NCBI GenBank assembly: GCA_032718475.1
Contig: JAUCBJ010008715.1
Span: 1-64,000 of the forward strand
Source: Nemertoderma westbladi
Lineage: Eukaryota > Xenacoelomorpha > Nemertodermatida > Nemertodermatidae
Length of the DNA stretch: 64,000 bases
Direction: 5' to 3'
Below the pieces are notes generated by a model. That model did no database searches. It was not told the origin of the DNA and saw nothing but the letters and a program-made list of their open reading frames with translations. The translations under genes and the position numbers were made by a program. Numbering within the stretch: position 1 is the stretch's first letter; each line of letters starts with the position of its first letter. Shown here piece by piece: positions 1 through 13,900 of this stretch.

Positions 1-724
1 CGAATAATGATAGGTAGACTTGTATTTGCTTCTTGCTAAAAGTGATGCTGTAAGGACAGTTACAGAACGTGTGGTGGGGTTGGGGAACCAAAATAAAAGG
101 TGAGAGTTCGGAATTGTATAGTTAATTTTAAAAATAATTCAATTTATTATAAAAATAGTAATAATACTGTTACTGTAGTAAGTAAGTAAATAAGTACAGT
201 ATTAATTGATAAGTACCGGTACGGTATGTAAATATTATATTAATAAAAAAAAACTTAAGATAAAAGATAGTAAAATAAATCAATAAACAGTAGATCTATT
301 GTACGTTTTACTTTCTAACGAACAGACGTACATAGTATGCAGTGAGATTGTCAGATATGCATACATCACATATTACACTGTCCCTAGAGTTCTGCTAAAA
401 TTCGTACTGCTAAAACCAGAACAAAGGCGGTACATCCAATACCCTTATGGTGTATGGTATATGATGCTTAACGCACCTGTTGCAATTTTACAACAATCGC
501 AGCAGAACCACAACTTCCGCTTCCCACAGGAAGGGCAGTTCGATTTGGTAAGATTGTCCAGTCCATATTGATCACGTATTTTGTAGTCTTTGTATGGGTA
601 GAGTGTCGACGTATACCGACTCACATTTACTGAGCGCCTGTGTTGGATTGTCATCATTAACAACCGGAGGAGGATATGAGGTCGATTCCCTGGTAGTTTC
701 TTTGGATTGGCAACCTCGACTTTG

Positions 725-825
725 TTCATTGTTGGCACGGGGTTCTTGTTGAGTGGTCATTGGGCAGAAAGTGGCTGTTCATTGTTGGCACGGGGTTCTT
801 GTTGAGTGGTCATTGGGCAGAAAGT
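725..825. repeat. 53-bp tandem duplication
   Basis: The sequence beginning ttcattgttggcacggggtt at 725 recurs at 778 and matches for 48 bp, through the shared end cagaaagt. The two copies are essentially identical, so the duplication is recent. Confidence 0.9.
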
Positions 826-1559
826 CAAAAGTGGTGACTTCGTCAGATAACAGGTCCTACAGGCTGACAGGTTAATGTAGGCTTAAAGTATGAAAACAAC
901 GTGGAAGCAATGCACAATCAGACAATGGCTTCGCTGAAGGCTGAAAACGGTACGCTAAATCGTCTATCAATCATACCAGCATACCTCAGTACCGTTACCT
1001 AGTTTAAATTCTGTGGGTAGGCCTATGCGAGGTGTACCGTCAGACAATCAGACCGTAGTCTGGTAGTATGACAAAGTGTGATAAACTATTCCCCAAGCCA
1101 AGCTGAAGCCAGAAGAGGGAAGACATTTGCGGTCAAAGAAGCAAATAAGTGGCGCCGTGACTTTGTTTAATGTTTTGGTGTCCAATTCCCAGCCTATCCC
1201 AGTATCCCAACCTGCAACCTGCATAATTTCGATTTGTACCGATAAGAAACAGATCTGCAGATAACGGTACCAAGTAAAATCCAATAATAACAAATACTGA
1301 AATATAATAGAAGTAGGGCCTATTGCCAGATTGCTGTATTCAGGTATTGCGCCTTTCCTTCTTGAGTGAAATTGTCATTATTTGCCAAACGGTTTGCCTT
1401 TTCATATCTCCAATGCTGCAATGTCCAATGCTGCAATGCCAATCCAGCAATCTCAGTACCGGTATCTGCAAAATATAAGAGTAGGCCTTCTCCAGTCTGG
1501 CAGTTAGCCTTAGCAGTACCACATTCTGGGGGTTCCACTGCTTTAGATCCTAGAGCACC

Positions 1560-1735
1560 TTAGATCCTGAACGAACTTAGATCTTGGGTGAACATAGATC
1601 CTACCTATACAGCCATACGAACTTAGATCCTTCCCATACGAACTTAGATCCTTTCCATACGAACTTAGATCCTCAACATACGAACTCAGATCCTTCCCAT
1701 AGGAACTTAGATTCTCAACCTACGAACTTAGATCC
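1560..1735. repeat. 21-bp minisatellite (about 8 units)
   Basis: Imperfect units of the form catacgaacttagatccttc are repeated head to tail, with substitutions and indels between units. There is no coding potential. Confidence 0.85.
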
Positions 1736-2586
1736 CACCTTGCATATTGCTGTACCGTAGCTGAGCTGTTAATGTGAAATGTCATTCCCATAGTCCAGCA
1801 GACCTTACTGTAAATATTATCACGCTTGAAGGCGTATTTGCATTAGATCATTATAATTACAGTAAGTATACTGTACTTTTATGCGTAATGTAACACACAG
1901 TACAATACTATACTACCTACACAAAATATAATACTACACAAAACTACTATACAGTAGTATCGATAATATTATATTAATTATGTATAAGATTGGTAAAGTC
2001 TACAAAGCTAACTTAGAGGCCGGGGCCGGAGACTCTACACACATAATATAGGTAGTTTAATTGCTTATGTTGCACCTTTGGTAATTCAACTCAAAATTCT
2101 GAAATTAATTTCATGAAATAGTTTATAACAACACTCGACCTACTGGACTACCATGGCTTATAAGGCTACCAGGCTGTCAGTGGCATGTCAAGTGGGCTGC
2201 ACCTGCACCCTACACTGTACACAGGCGTACAATAACAAGCCGTTAAAACAGTTACTTATACTGCAACAGTTTTAATTTAACATAAATTGAGACTGTTATA
2301 ACATACTGTATTGCCCTATCATTTACTTAAATTTTAAGTACCGGTAAATTATTAATTTTATTCCCTGTAATTTTTTTCTGTTATTGTAATTTGAATTGTT
2401 GTTTTTTAAATTTATTTTTGATACCCTGCCCGGCCTAAAGCAATTCCCCCCAGCCCCGGCCCCCGGTGGTTTTGTATCCCCGGTCATTCACTATTTATAC
2501 GCAATCAAAATTGTTCCCTCTCCTTGGGAAAATCGACGCAAATAACGACTGTTATCAACGCGTTGGCATTGGAGAGGGGGGATGGA

Positions 2587-2613
2587 GGGGGGGGGGGGGG
2601 GGGGGGGGGGGGG
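2587..2613. repeat. Poly-G homopolymer, 27 nt
   Basis: An uninterrupted G run follows gatgga. The sequence just upstream (ttccctctccttgggaaaatcgacgcaaat, described in parts: ttccctctcc then cgacgcaaata at about 2514-2541) also occurs near 21780 and 44540, suggesting the tract belongs to a dispersed repeat family. Confidence 0.85.
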
Positions 2614-2847
2614 CTAATTGTCACCCATTTGTTGCTATCGGATAGATCGGGATCGTAGTTACATGTTACATTTATTAAACCCCGAGAGATTGTGACGGAA
2701 CAAACTAATATATAATAGAAACGGTTTCGGTACGGACCCAACTTATTCATACACATTATAACTATTAACTACAGAACTACATGTAGTTACTTCATAATTA
2801 TGTAACTGTGTTAGTGTATAATGACCGTACGGACGTAGTGCTCCCAT

Positions 2848-3458
2848 GTTACCTGGGATCGATGGATCCGGAAGTCAGGTGAGGACCTTCGAATACGTAA
2901 GGGAAAGGCATGGGCAGCCTTGAATAGGCTTTCCAGGATTTGGAAGTCACCGAGAATTAATCGGAAACTTAAGGTCCGATTATTTAGAGCAGCAGTAGTT
3001 CCAGTACTCCTCTATGGGAGTCCATGCTGGGCTCTAACTGCTGAGGACACCAAATCTCTGGATGGCACATTCACAAGAATGCTACGCCGGGTTCATTGTG
3101 TCAAGTACAATGCACACATCTCCAACCAGACACTATATAACATTGGAGGTGTCTCATTGGTTCCCCAAGCTTGACACAAGAACAAAATCTCCTCCGCTTT
3201 GCAGGACATATTGCTTTCGCCGTGAGGACCAGTCATAGTGCATAATATTGTACTTTGGCAGCCTCATAGAGTGAATAAGCGGTGGACAGCACACGACTTT
3301 CTTGAGACGCATCTTAAAGGATACTATGGCCTTGAAGATGCGGATGATCTAGCAAATGTCATGGGTGATAGGGAGTAGTGGCGGCGCAATTTTGTCGACA
3401 AGCCGGCACAGCATTGTTAAAAATGCAGCTGCAATGCAGCCTGCCGAACCTAGTAGTA
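2848..3458 (+). pseudogene. 5'-truncated RTE-type LINE fragment
   Basis: This 611-bp stretch is nearly identical to the last 600 bp of the full-length LINE at 12877-16629, covering the end of the reverse-transcriptase ORF and the 3' tail (aaatgcagctgcaatgcagc, then cctagtagt). The frame is broken by indels after about 3170 (for example near ccccaagcttgacacaagaa), and a codon equivalent to a Trp-region residue is now TAG. The copy is flanked by a short direct repeat, gctcccat, at 2840-2847 and 3459-3466, which fits a target-site duplication. The high identity says the family was recently active, but this copy lacks the endonuclease and most of the RT and cannot move by itself. Confidence 0.92.
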
Positions 3459-3466
3459 GCTCCCAT

Positions 3467-4777
3467 TGCCTATAAAACAGATAGAAGCCATTATAGCGAA
3501 CATATTTCTTTAGGCCTAGCTTAAAACACATACGTGTACTATATGTGCTATTTCAGCTACGCGTAATAATATGTAAAAAACACATACTGACGCGTATATT
3601 GATAAAGCAATTACCCATACATTATGTAACTGGTTTTGCAAGGATAACAAATTAATTAATATAGAAAATGACATGAAGTCATGAAGGGAGGGAAATTTAA
3701 ATTGTCACTGCACAGCTGCAGTGCTGATAAAACCTGATGTCAGGATAGTCTTATTCATACTGCACTGTCTGTCATAGGACAGTACTGCAGTAGGACTAGC
3801 TGCCTACTGGCCTAGGCCAGTTGCTTGTACTGTGCCGAGTACTGCAGTAGGAGGAACATTCAGATATTGCAGCATTTTCCTGTTTTCTACATTACAGCAT
3901 TATTCTGATATTATAAACAGATAAATGGGAATATCATTGCGAAACTCGACCTCAAACAGTCGACTACTACGATACGACAGTACGAGCAGCGGAGCAGACG
4001 AGTATCGGGAGTTGAGTAGGCCTGCCTGCCTGCCTAGTCCTGTAGTCAGCTAGTTGGCTACAATCTGACAGTAGTAACGTCTGACCGTACCTAATGTTAT
4101 TACAGTCAGACCATGAAGTACAACAGTATCGGTTATTACTTATTTATTATATAACTGAACTGACGGCGTGGTGATTGATTACCATGCAGACATGTTCACG
4201 ATGTTATAAGTGTTAGTGTATAATGTATAATGGCAGAATTGCTGAATCCTGAATGCAGGAATGGCTACTGCTAATCGCTTGAGACTAATAATAACAGTTA
4301 CCGGTAATACTGCAATACGGTATGCTGATCTGCTGAACCTGAAAGCAATTGCAAATTTAGAGTGAAAACGGTAGCGGTTGCCGGTACTTCAGTTCATCCT
4401 TAGCAGCTTAGTCAGACGATGCCAGCGGTCGACTACTGGATTAGGCTGTTAGGGGGCGGGGCAGGCAGACAGGAGCCGTGGTACGGGACGGGTTAGGAAT
4501 AACCTTTGGCAGCGCGGCTAGAACTAATTTCTGTAGCGATACGGTAGCGCATGTAGCAGTGTAGCTGTCATAGAGTGCGGTAGGCTTTCATTCAGTCATT
4601 TCATTTTACAAAATTACCGGTATTATTATTATTATTATTATTACTGTATACTATTACTATACTATTATTTCTGTAGTCCTACTGCACACTGCAGGCAGTA
4701 CTGTATAAAAATTGGGAAGCCTGATATCTGCCGGTACAAACTTAATTACATGGGAAAATAACGCTGCCAATGCTGCA
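3467..4777. other. Intergenic region upstream of DDX52
   Basis: No gene is seen. It holds a short ATT microsatellite at 4619-4642 and presumably the promoter and 5' UTR of DDX52, since the first coding exon starts at 4778. No TATA box could be assigned with confidence. Confidence 0.5.
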
Positions 4778-4936
4778 ATGGACGAAATACTCCGTAAATT
4801 ATCGGCAGGGATAACATTCCCTAAGGGATCATTATCACTAACCCAACGAAACAAGGCAACAGTCAGCAAGGGCCATGACGTAATTGACAATTCCCAAATG
4901 AACAAGGAAATATCAGGCACAGCTACCTGTTTTACG
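4778..4936 (+). CDS. DDX52: DDX52 exon 1 (N-terminus)
   Basis: Encodes 53 residues beginning [14 protein letters not shown], similar to the conserved short N-terminal block of the family (a leucine-rich segment ending in GA/AG-x-F). It ends in phase 0 at ACG followed by the donor gtaaga. The weak general conservation of this region makes it the least certain exon. Confidence 0.8.
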
Positions 4937-7900
4937 GTAAGATCAGAAAATGTTCATTCTTTAGTCCCAATCTCAAAGTTCATAAAGTGGACTCACTCAA
5001 TCCCAGACTTAAGCTAGTGCTCGGGCTGCTGGCTGTTGATTAGCAAATTATCGGTTTTTTGGGATGGGTATGTTGTATACATTTTGGTACCAGCTACCAG
5101 TGCAGCAGTGAAGTAGGTACATACCTGTGTTTGCCTCTCATTTCTTCTTCAACTTAAGTAGTAGACCGTGTATTCTATTGTTGTATGTTGCAGCATTCTA
5201 AGACTAAATCCCCGACTAGTGATTCAACACGTGGGAATAGGAAAAGAAAGTTGATAGATGATATTCCCGTGACATTATTGGGTGGGAGGAAACCTTCGTC
5301 AGGACATGTTGTTGAAACGGAAATGAAGCAGAAAACAAAAAATAGAGCAAAAATGCATAGTGAGAGAATGAATAACATTAGGTGAGCTGGTAAACAATAT
5401 TAATTGCTAATATCCGTGGTAAATAGAATATGTGTGTCGAATATGTGTGAGAATATGTGTCAAACATGTGTGAAGTTAAATTTAATTTGTTAGCCGAATA
5501 GTAGTAAGTAAGTGTAGTTGACATAATTAATGATAAGAATAGTTTCAGTTACCGGTTTTACATTCAAAATGGCGATATATTAGTTACAAATTAATATCCA
5601 CCGCCACCATAGTCCCACCCAATAAAATATTTACTTACATACCGGCGATTTAAATTAATTAAAAAAGGGATAATTTTTTGTTTCCTTCAAGTTTATCTCT
5701 TGAGTATTATTAATTAATATCACAGTACCTTTACATTAATGATGGACTTTGGTTTGGCCCTGACCAACTTAAAACAAAACCAAAGCATATATTACCTCTC
5801 TTGAAAAAATTGTAATATTTAATTATTGGATATAACTGGTCTACAGTGGGAACAAAACCAGGCAAACAGGATACAGTCGAATAAGTATACATGTGCTCCA
5901 GTACCATGGGTTGGTGCGCGAAAAAATTGTTGGGCTAGAAACAATCGAATAAGGGGTAACAACGTGCCCTGAAACGAGTGGCGGGGTCTGTTTTTTTTAT
6001 CAAAACACGTGGAAACAGTCGAAATGACAGATATAAGTAAGCGCGGGAAGCCAATTTTGAAAATCGGCTGTGATTGGCTGCTACAGTTTTGACGTCATTA
6101 CGCAGTGCTCTGATAATTTCTTATTTTATTGGTTTCTATGGAGGGAGATTTTAGATCCATTTAAATACACATTTAATCTGGTACAGCAGTAGATTTACTC
6201 AACTTAATGCTGTAATGAACTTAAGCAACAATACAGCATACTGTAGGCCTACTCTAATACTGCAATGCAATATATGGATAGGACTGAGTGGTTGAGTTAT
6301 ATAGCATTGGGGGTCAGGCAATCTACCAAGTTTACAAAATTGCAAACAGTATTTTATCAATGTTTATGATCATGAATTTAAGTAATTGTAATGTTAAAAG
6401 ACGCGCAAGACTCTCCGCTTTCAATTTATATAAGCCACGTGTGAAATGATTTAGATTAAATGTGTATATAAATGGATCTAAAATCTCTCTCCATAGAAAC
6501 CAAGATAAGAAATTATCAGAGCACTGCGTAATAACGTCAAAACTGCAGCAGCCAATCACAGCCGATTTTCAAAATTGGCTTCCCGTGCTTAGTTAAACCC
6601 GCCATTTCGACAGTTTCTTTGTGTTTTTATAAAAAGAACAGACCCCGCCACTCGATTCAGGGCACCTTGTTTACCCCTTATTCGATTGTTTCTAGCCCAA
6701 AAATTGTTTCGCTCACCAACCCCATTGAATACAATTTTCTGTAGTCTATCACTCACGACTGACTTCGATTTACAGGAATACAAATAAGATCAACATCGAA
6801 GGGAGCGATCTACCTGATCCAATGACGTCATTCGCCGATCTTCCGTTCCGTTTCAATGTTGGCGGCCAACTTTTATCGAACATCGATGACTTAGGTTACT
6901 CTGAACCAACGCCAGTTCAGATGCAGGTCGTACCCACAATGTTATCCAAAAGAGAGGTTACAGCGATAGCCCCAACTGGTAAGTGGTAGAGATATTCCTA
7001 CAATATAATAATATATGTTGCGCAAACAGTTTGTTGTAATTGTAGGTTTCCTCAAACACAATTATTAATGCTATAAGTTTTGATAAGTTAAAACCATTGG
7101 AGTTAATCATTGAAACCATTGGTTTCTCACGTTCAGGTTCAATCACTTGGTTTTAAGAAATATAACAATTTTATTTTGTTTTGATTTTATTTATTTAATG
7201 TACGTATGAGCGTTGACTTTCTCTACTTCAATGTTACATTTTTATAACTGGAAATGAACAACGTGAACTACAGTAAGCGTCATATTAAGTGAACTTGGTC
7301 ATATCGAAATAATTGAAGTAGAAGCTTGAAAATCCAATAATAAAGAGTTAATTGTATTTTATTTATTTATCAAGCACGTTAAGTAAAAACCTTACCGGTA
7401 GGTATGTCAGTGCCAAAGTATGTAAAAAACTAAAAAGCGACAAGACCTAGAGGTTGCATGCAATCAGTGATCAGCTGACGGCAGCCAGCTGATCGGTAGG
7501 TTTCGCCCCGCAACTGAAGGCATTCTCAGGAGACCAAGCCATGAAATGTAGCTGATAAATTATCAAAGGGGGACGGAATAGTTAATGAAATCAAGAGATG
7601 TCTGTACTGTAACTAAGCGCTGGGAAGCAGCACCGTAAATTTGCGCCAGTCACGTTTCTGCGTGTTGATAACCGGTTTACGTGTTTGGATGTAATACATT
7701 TCAAGCTTTTGCAAGACTGGCCGGTCGACCAGGCAGCTGTTGATGATTCCAAGCCTATTATCTGTAAGTTCGAGTACCGAGGTCGGGCAACTGATCTGTT
7801 TGTTCGAAAGTTACGTGGTTTTATACCCAGGTCTTGCACACGGCCAGTTTGGTTTGTTTTTACAACATCTAAACTGCGCCAGTCACTCCAATCTCTCAAA

Positions 7901-10900
7901 CATCCCGTCCCGGATATCCTTGCGTCTAACGTCGTTTACTCTTTCTCTTGTTCCTCTTGTAAGGGGAAATATGTTGGACACACCATCCAACGCTTGTTTG
8001 AACGCGTTAGACAGCACCAGGATGGGACAGCCAATGATGGGAGCGAACAGGGTAAGACTGTGCACAACCACATCATGACGCACCGCGACGAGCCCAATAC
8101 ACGTTGGCTGACTGACTGGCGTGAATTGTTTAAACATTTCACTGTAATTGCTAGACATCCATTTCGGCCAGTCTTGCAAAAGCTTGAAATGTATTACATC
8201 CAAACACACAAGCCTGTTATCAACAATCAGAAACGTGACTGGCGCAAGTTTACGGTGCTGCTTCCCAGTGGTTAGTTACAGTACAGACTTCTCTTCATTT
8301 AATTACCTGTTCCATCCCCCTTTGGGAATTTCTCTCTACATTTTCTGGCTTGGCCTCCTGAGAATGCCTTCAGTTGCGGGGCGAAACCTACCGATCAGCA
8401 GGCTGCCGTCAGCTGATCACTGATTGCATGCAACCTCTAGGTCTTGTTGCTTTTTAGTTTTTTACATACTTTGGCACTGACATACCTACTGGTAAGGTTT
8501 TTACTTAACGTGCTTGATAAATAAATAAAATACAATTAACTCTTTAATATCGAATTGTCCTGTCACTCTTACACTCAATTTGTGATGGAAGACTATAAAT
8601 TTAAATAGTATATACTTTGACCGGAGGACTGCCTGTGATGATATTTTATGATTATTTCATAAAAATATTATTTATCATTATTTTACTGTTTTTTAGATAT
8701 ATTTAATATGTTACTATAATAATATTGCCGTAGGTTCCGGTAAGACACTGTCATTCCTTCTCCCAATCCTCCACCATTTATCGGCGCATAGAATAGATGC
8801 CACAACCGTTGCTACGGCTACTGAAGGTATACGAGCTCTTATAATAGCTCCAACTAAAGAACTAGCCACACAGATTTATCAGTAAGTTACTTTTTGGGTA
8901 TTATTAATTGTGGGGCGATCCATGAAGTTGGTGGGGCCTTAGCGAACTGACACTTATGGTGGTGGGCCATTTTTGGCAAATAGTTGTCGTTACGATAATT
9001 TCGACAAATTTATAGCTGTTGACGTGTTGAGTTGAGAATTTGCAGGCATCAATAATACCAAAATTTGAGATTTTTTTAGAGACTTTCAGCCACCATCAGT
9101 TCAACAGTCTCCCGCGAGAGGGCTACATGTGTACACATTAAAATGTCTTCGCCCATTTCTTTGATTTCTATCCGTTCCAGCTGAAACTTGGCAGATTTGC
9201 ACTAGACCATTAGCTGTGTCATTCAAAGGAGGCTAATCCCTCTCCAGTTCGCTAGTCGGCCGCTAGAGGGTGAAATGTCTGAAAGTCGCATTTTGGCCTT
9301 AGGTATTTTTCTGAACAGAAGAAGGTTTACAAACACCTCTGTAGATTACCGTATAAATTTAATGATACATTGGATGGTATTCCCACTGCCTTGTTAAAGA
9401 TTTACGGTACGAATTAATTAAACCCTTGTGTCTAATTTTCAACAGTTATTTAGCAAAGTGGTGAGACATAGTTGGGAACACAGCAGACTTCACCCCTTGT
9501 TTTAAAAGGGACGATACTTCTATGTCATCCAACTACCGACCTGTCTCCTTGACAAGTTCTGTTTGTCGGCTCATGGAGCGGTCTCAGGAATTCTTAGCCC
9601 GCGAGTATTCTTAGCCCGCGAGTATTCTTAGCCCGCGAGTATTCTTAGCCCGCGAGTATTCTTAGCCCGCGAGTATTCTTAGCCCGCGAGTATTCTTAGC
9701 CCGCGAGTATTCTTATACTTTTATTCTGTTGTCACGAGCAAATTAATTTACAAGATAAAATCTTATGGCATCACTGGGAATCTATCAGGTACAGGATACG
9801 ATACGATACGATAATACGATGAATGCAATTTTTGATAATTGCAATCGATACGATACGAAAAATCCAAGATACGATACGAAATACGAAAAATGTTTCGTAT
9901 TTTTTTCGTAATCGTATTTTATCTAAAGAGTTGATAAAAAATATGTATTGTATTTTGTATTACACTTAGAAAATTATTTAAATCTCTATATATAATAGGC
10001 AAATATTTATTGTTTCAATGTACGTCTAGCTACAACATCCATTACCATAACGAAGTTATGCAACACGGCCCCACGATATTGCCACGTACTGATTGATGTA
10101 CCTAGCTACAGTAGGCCTAATGCCGTTATTTATGGAATAATTTTGAATTTGATGTACCAATATGGAATAAAGTTAAAAGTCAAACTAATACTAGAATAAA
10201 ACGATGTTTTATTTCAAAACAATTGTTTTATTTATTTTATTCTCTCACTTATAATGCCTTTATCAATGCCTTGTAGGCGCGATTAGTTATCCTAAAAACT
10301 GTATTAGATCAGTGGTATTTTTATCATTATTCTGCAGTTAAGGTGATTAACGACCCTCCTGCCTCATTACACATTTTATTGACATAATAAAACTATAAGC
10401 TTCAACCTAATTTATACACCAATTTTGAGAAAAAAAATGTAAATAAATAAGTTGTGTGATCTCTGGTTTGACTGTTAAAAACATTAATATTTACAAAATA
10501 ATAAGATACGAAAATACGATACGAAATACGAAAAATATTTATTCGTATTATTACGATACGAAGTTAATTTTTAATACGATACGATACGAAATTCGATACG
10601 AATAAAATACTGCGATACGAAATACGAAAATCCGTTTTCGTATCGTATCGTATCCTGTCCCTGGAATCTATACCGATAGTTTGAAAACTTTTTGACGGGC
10701 AGAGTGCAACGTTTTAAAATCGTTTCTAGTTTCCCTGATTATAAATTAGTAGTACCAGGTGTACCTCAGGGTTGCTGTACTGCTCCGTAGCTCGTCGAGC
10801 TTTTTATTAACGATCTACCTATCGAGATTCTGGTACTAGTACGTTTATTTGCTATTTGTTTAATTGATATATTATTGATATTTATGAAAATTTATATATT

Positions 10901-13900
10901 ATGGATATGATATTTATCCGATATTTATGATGAGTTCAATCTGAAACTCGTCAGATATGAGGGTCAGAGTAAAACGCGGATCCGGATCAGGATTCTATCA
11001 TTTAACATTGTCCCTATGGAAGTCGACTGAGTTTACATTTTTAGGGTGTTATCTGCGGATCCGCGCACTGCTAAATTTACCGAATCCGTAACCGAGTGTA
11101 AAATGCGGGTTGGCCTTTATTTCAGATCCGGAACGGGGTGTAAAGCGCGGATTCATGTTTTAGGCTAAATCCTGAACGGAGTGTAAAACGCGGATTCATA
11201 TTTCTACTGAATCCGGGATTGGGTGTAAAATACGGATTCAGGTTTATTACAAAGTTTTATTAAATCCGGGAAGGGGTGTAAAATGCGGATTCAAGTTAAT
11301 TACCATGTTTTATTGGATCCGGAATGGAGTGTAAAACGCGAATTCAAGTTAATTACCATGTTTTATTGGATCCGGAATGGAGTGTAAAACACGGATTTTC
11401 GTTAATTACCAAGTTTTATTGGATCCGGAATGGAGTGTAAAACACGGATTTACGTTAATTATAAGTTTTATTGGATCCGGAATGGAGTGTAAAACACGGA
11501 TTTTCTTTAATTACCAAGTTTTGTTGGATCCGGAATGGAGTGTAAAACACGGATTTTCGTTAATTACCAAGTTTTGTTGGATCCGGAATGGAGTGTAAAA
11601 CACGGATTTTCGTTAATTACCAAGTTTTATTGGATCCGGAATGGAGTGTAAAACACGGATTTACGTTAATTATAAGTTTTATTGGATCCGGAATGGAGTG
11701 TAAAACACGGATTTTCTTTAATTACCAAGTTTTGTTGGATCCGGAATGGAGTGTAAAACACGGATTTACGTTAATTATCAAGTTTTATTGGATCCGGAAT
11801 GGAGTGTAAAACACGGATTTACGTTAATTACCAAGTTTTATTGGATCCGGAATGGAGTGTAAAATACGGATTTACGTTAATTACCAAGTTTTATTGGATC
11901 CGGAATGGAGTGTAAAACACGGATTTTCGTTAATTACCAAGTTTTATTGGATCCGGAATGGAGTGTAAAACACGGATTTACGTTAATTACCAAGTTTTGT
12001 TGGATCCGGAATGGAGTGTAAAACACGGATTTACGTTAATTATCAAGTTTTATTGGATCCGGAATGGAGTGTAAAACACGGATTTACGTTAATTACCAAG
12101 TTGTATTGGATCCGGAACGGAGTGTAAAACACGGATTTACGTTAATTACCAAGTTTTATTGGATCCGGAATGGAGTGTAAAACACGGATTTTCGTTAATT
12201 ACCAAGTTTTATTGGATCCGGAATGGAGTGTAAAACACGGATTTTCGTTAATTACCAAGTTTTATTGGATCCGGAATGGAGTGTAAAACACGGATTTACG
12301 TTAATTATCAAGTTTTATTGGATCCGGAATGGAGTGTAAAACACGGATTTACGTTAATTACCAAGTTGTATTGGATCCGGAACGGAGTGTAAAACACGGA
12401 TTTACGTTAATTACCAAGTTTTATTGGATCCGGAATGGAGTGTAAAACACGGATTTTCGTTAATTACCAAGTTTTATTGGATCCGGAATGGAGTGTAAAA
12501 CACGGATTTTCGTTAATTACCAAGTTTTATTGGATCCGGAATGGAGTGTAAAACACGGATTTGCGTTAATTACCAAGTTTTATTGGATCCGGAATGGAGT
12601 GTAAAACACGGATTTACGTTAATTACGAAGTTTTATTGGATCCGGGAAGGGGTGTAAAACGCGGATTCAAGTTAATTAGTAAGTTTTAATGAACAATTTG
12701 TAAAACGCATATGCAATAAAGACCCAGACCCTCATCTAGTTACAATTATTAATTAGTGCAATGTTTATTATTCTTTAGTAACTTTTCTTGGCTTGCTGAC
12801 TTTCCTGGTTTTTTTCTTCTACGGACTCGGGGTGCACGATGTTTGCGTAGTAAGTTCAAGCGGCTCAACAATGGCTCAGGTCAGGTCAGGTATTCTAGGT
12901 CATCGATCAAGAAAACTTGCCACCTCCATGCAGCATAAAGGAGGTGCCACCTGTAGCTGCATAGACCCTCTTACTAGGGCAAATCTGGTCCTGTAACTAG
13001 GACCCCCTTCGTTCTGGGATAAGGACGCCCTTGGTCCTGGATTAAGGACCCATATACTTGGCTGCAGGGGTATATGGCCTGACCAGGCAGATGGTGATCT
13101 ACCAATGGCTGGTCAGGAGTAGAGTGTTCTCATGTCCACTCTGAGAGCACTTCACTGCGACCTGCACCTGGCAGCAAGGGTACAGGGCATGACCCAGCAG
13201 ATGAGCTGCAACAGCCAATGGTGGGTCATGTGCGCCAGAGTAGATATGGGTGATGGGCCTCATATCTGACTCCATTGCGACACCCACCCTGTGGAATGGC
13301 AAACCAGGGTGTGGTATTTGCCCCGAGAGCTGACTCGGCAAAAAAGCACCCCCCAACCCCCACTATGGATTACATTAGCAATGCAGAGGTCCGGCCACTA
13401 GAGGCCAGTGGAATTACCGGGCACAATCGGCCTCACAGGCGTCAGTTAACTCCTGACCGGCTGCCTGTCTCACCCCCTACTGGAGAGAGAGGAGCCAACA
13501 ATTCTTTGAGTCCCTTTCCTGATGACCTTTCTGGCCCAAACCCTGGGTCACCAGGAAGGCCAGATTGTGATGGGGAGAGGGATTCTGGAGTTGGAGGCTA
13601 CTCTCATGTTCCACCCCGACCAACAAAGCCATTGGTGAATCTGAGGCAAGTCACAAGACTAGCCTCAGTAAACACCCTAACACTCGGGTCCCCAATGCGA
13701 CAAGGTGAGCTGACTGCCTTGGCAGATAAGCTTTCTCTTAGCGCAGTGGGTGTTCAAGAGCACCGAATGCAGACTGGACAGACTGATGAGGTTCTGATTA
13801 AGGACATGGGGGGCGGTTGGCGACTCGCCCTCGCGTCAGCAGATGATAGTGGCAATGGTGGAATTGGTCTATTGATGAATCCAACTGCACATGCAGCATT

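Larger units (their letters stand above)
1..2839. other. Gene-poor intergenic stretch
   Basis: No coding region is supported here. The stretch is AT-rich with scattered short motifs common throughout the window (for example taggccta and accggta). It contains a 53-bp tandem duplication, a 21-bp minisatellite and a 27-nt poly-G tract, listed separately. The short open frames have no recognisable domain. Confidence 0.6.
9360..10830 (+). pseudogene. Degenerate LINE reverse transcriptase (CR1/Jockey-like), split by a hAT MITE
   Basis: RT pieces appear in order: [19 protein letters not shown] at about 9517-9575 (RT block 2), [16 protein letters not shown] just left of the hAT-like insertion, and, directly right of it, [18 protein letters not shown] then [10 protein letters not shown] (RT block with the PQG signature) and FINDLP at about 10800. 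Frameshifts and stops separate the pieces and a 17-bp repeat array interrupts one of them. The catalytic YADD segment was not found. This is an old dead copy in intron 4 of DDX52. Confidence 0.82.

Noticed and set aside
4712-4777. An alternative DDX52 start at ATG 4712
   Set aside because: The extra 22 residues do not resemble the family, whereas ATG 4778 gives the conserved N-terminal block.
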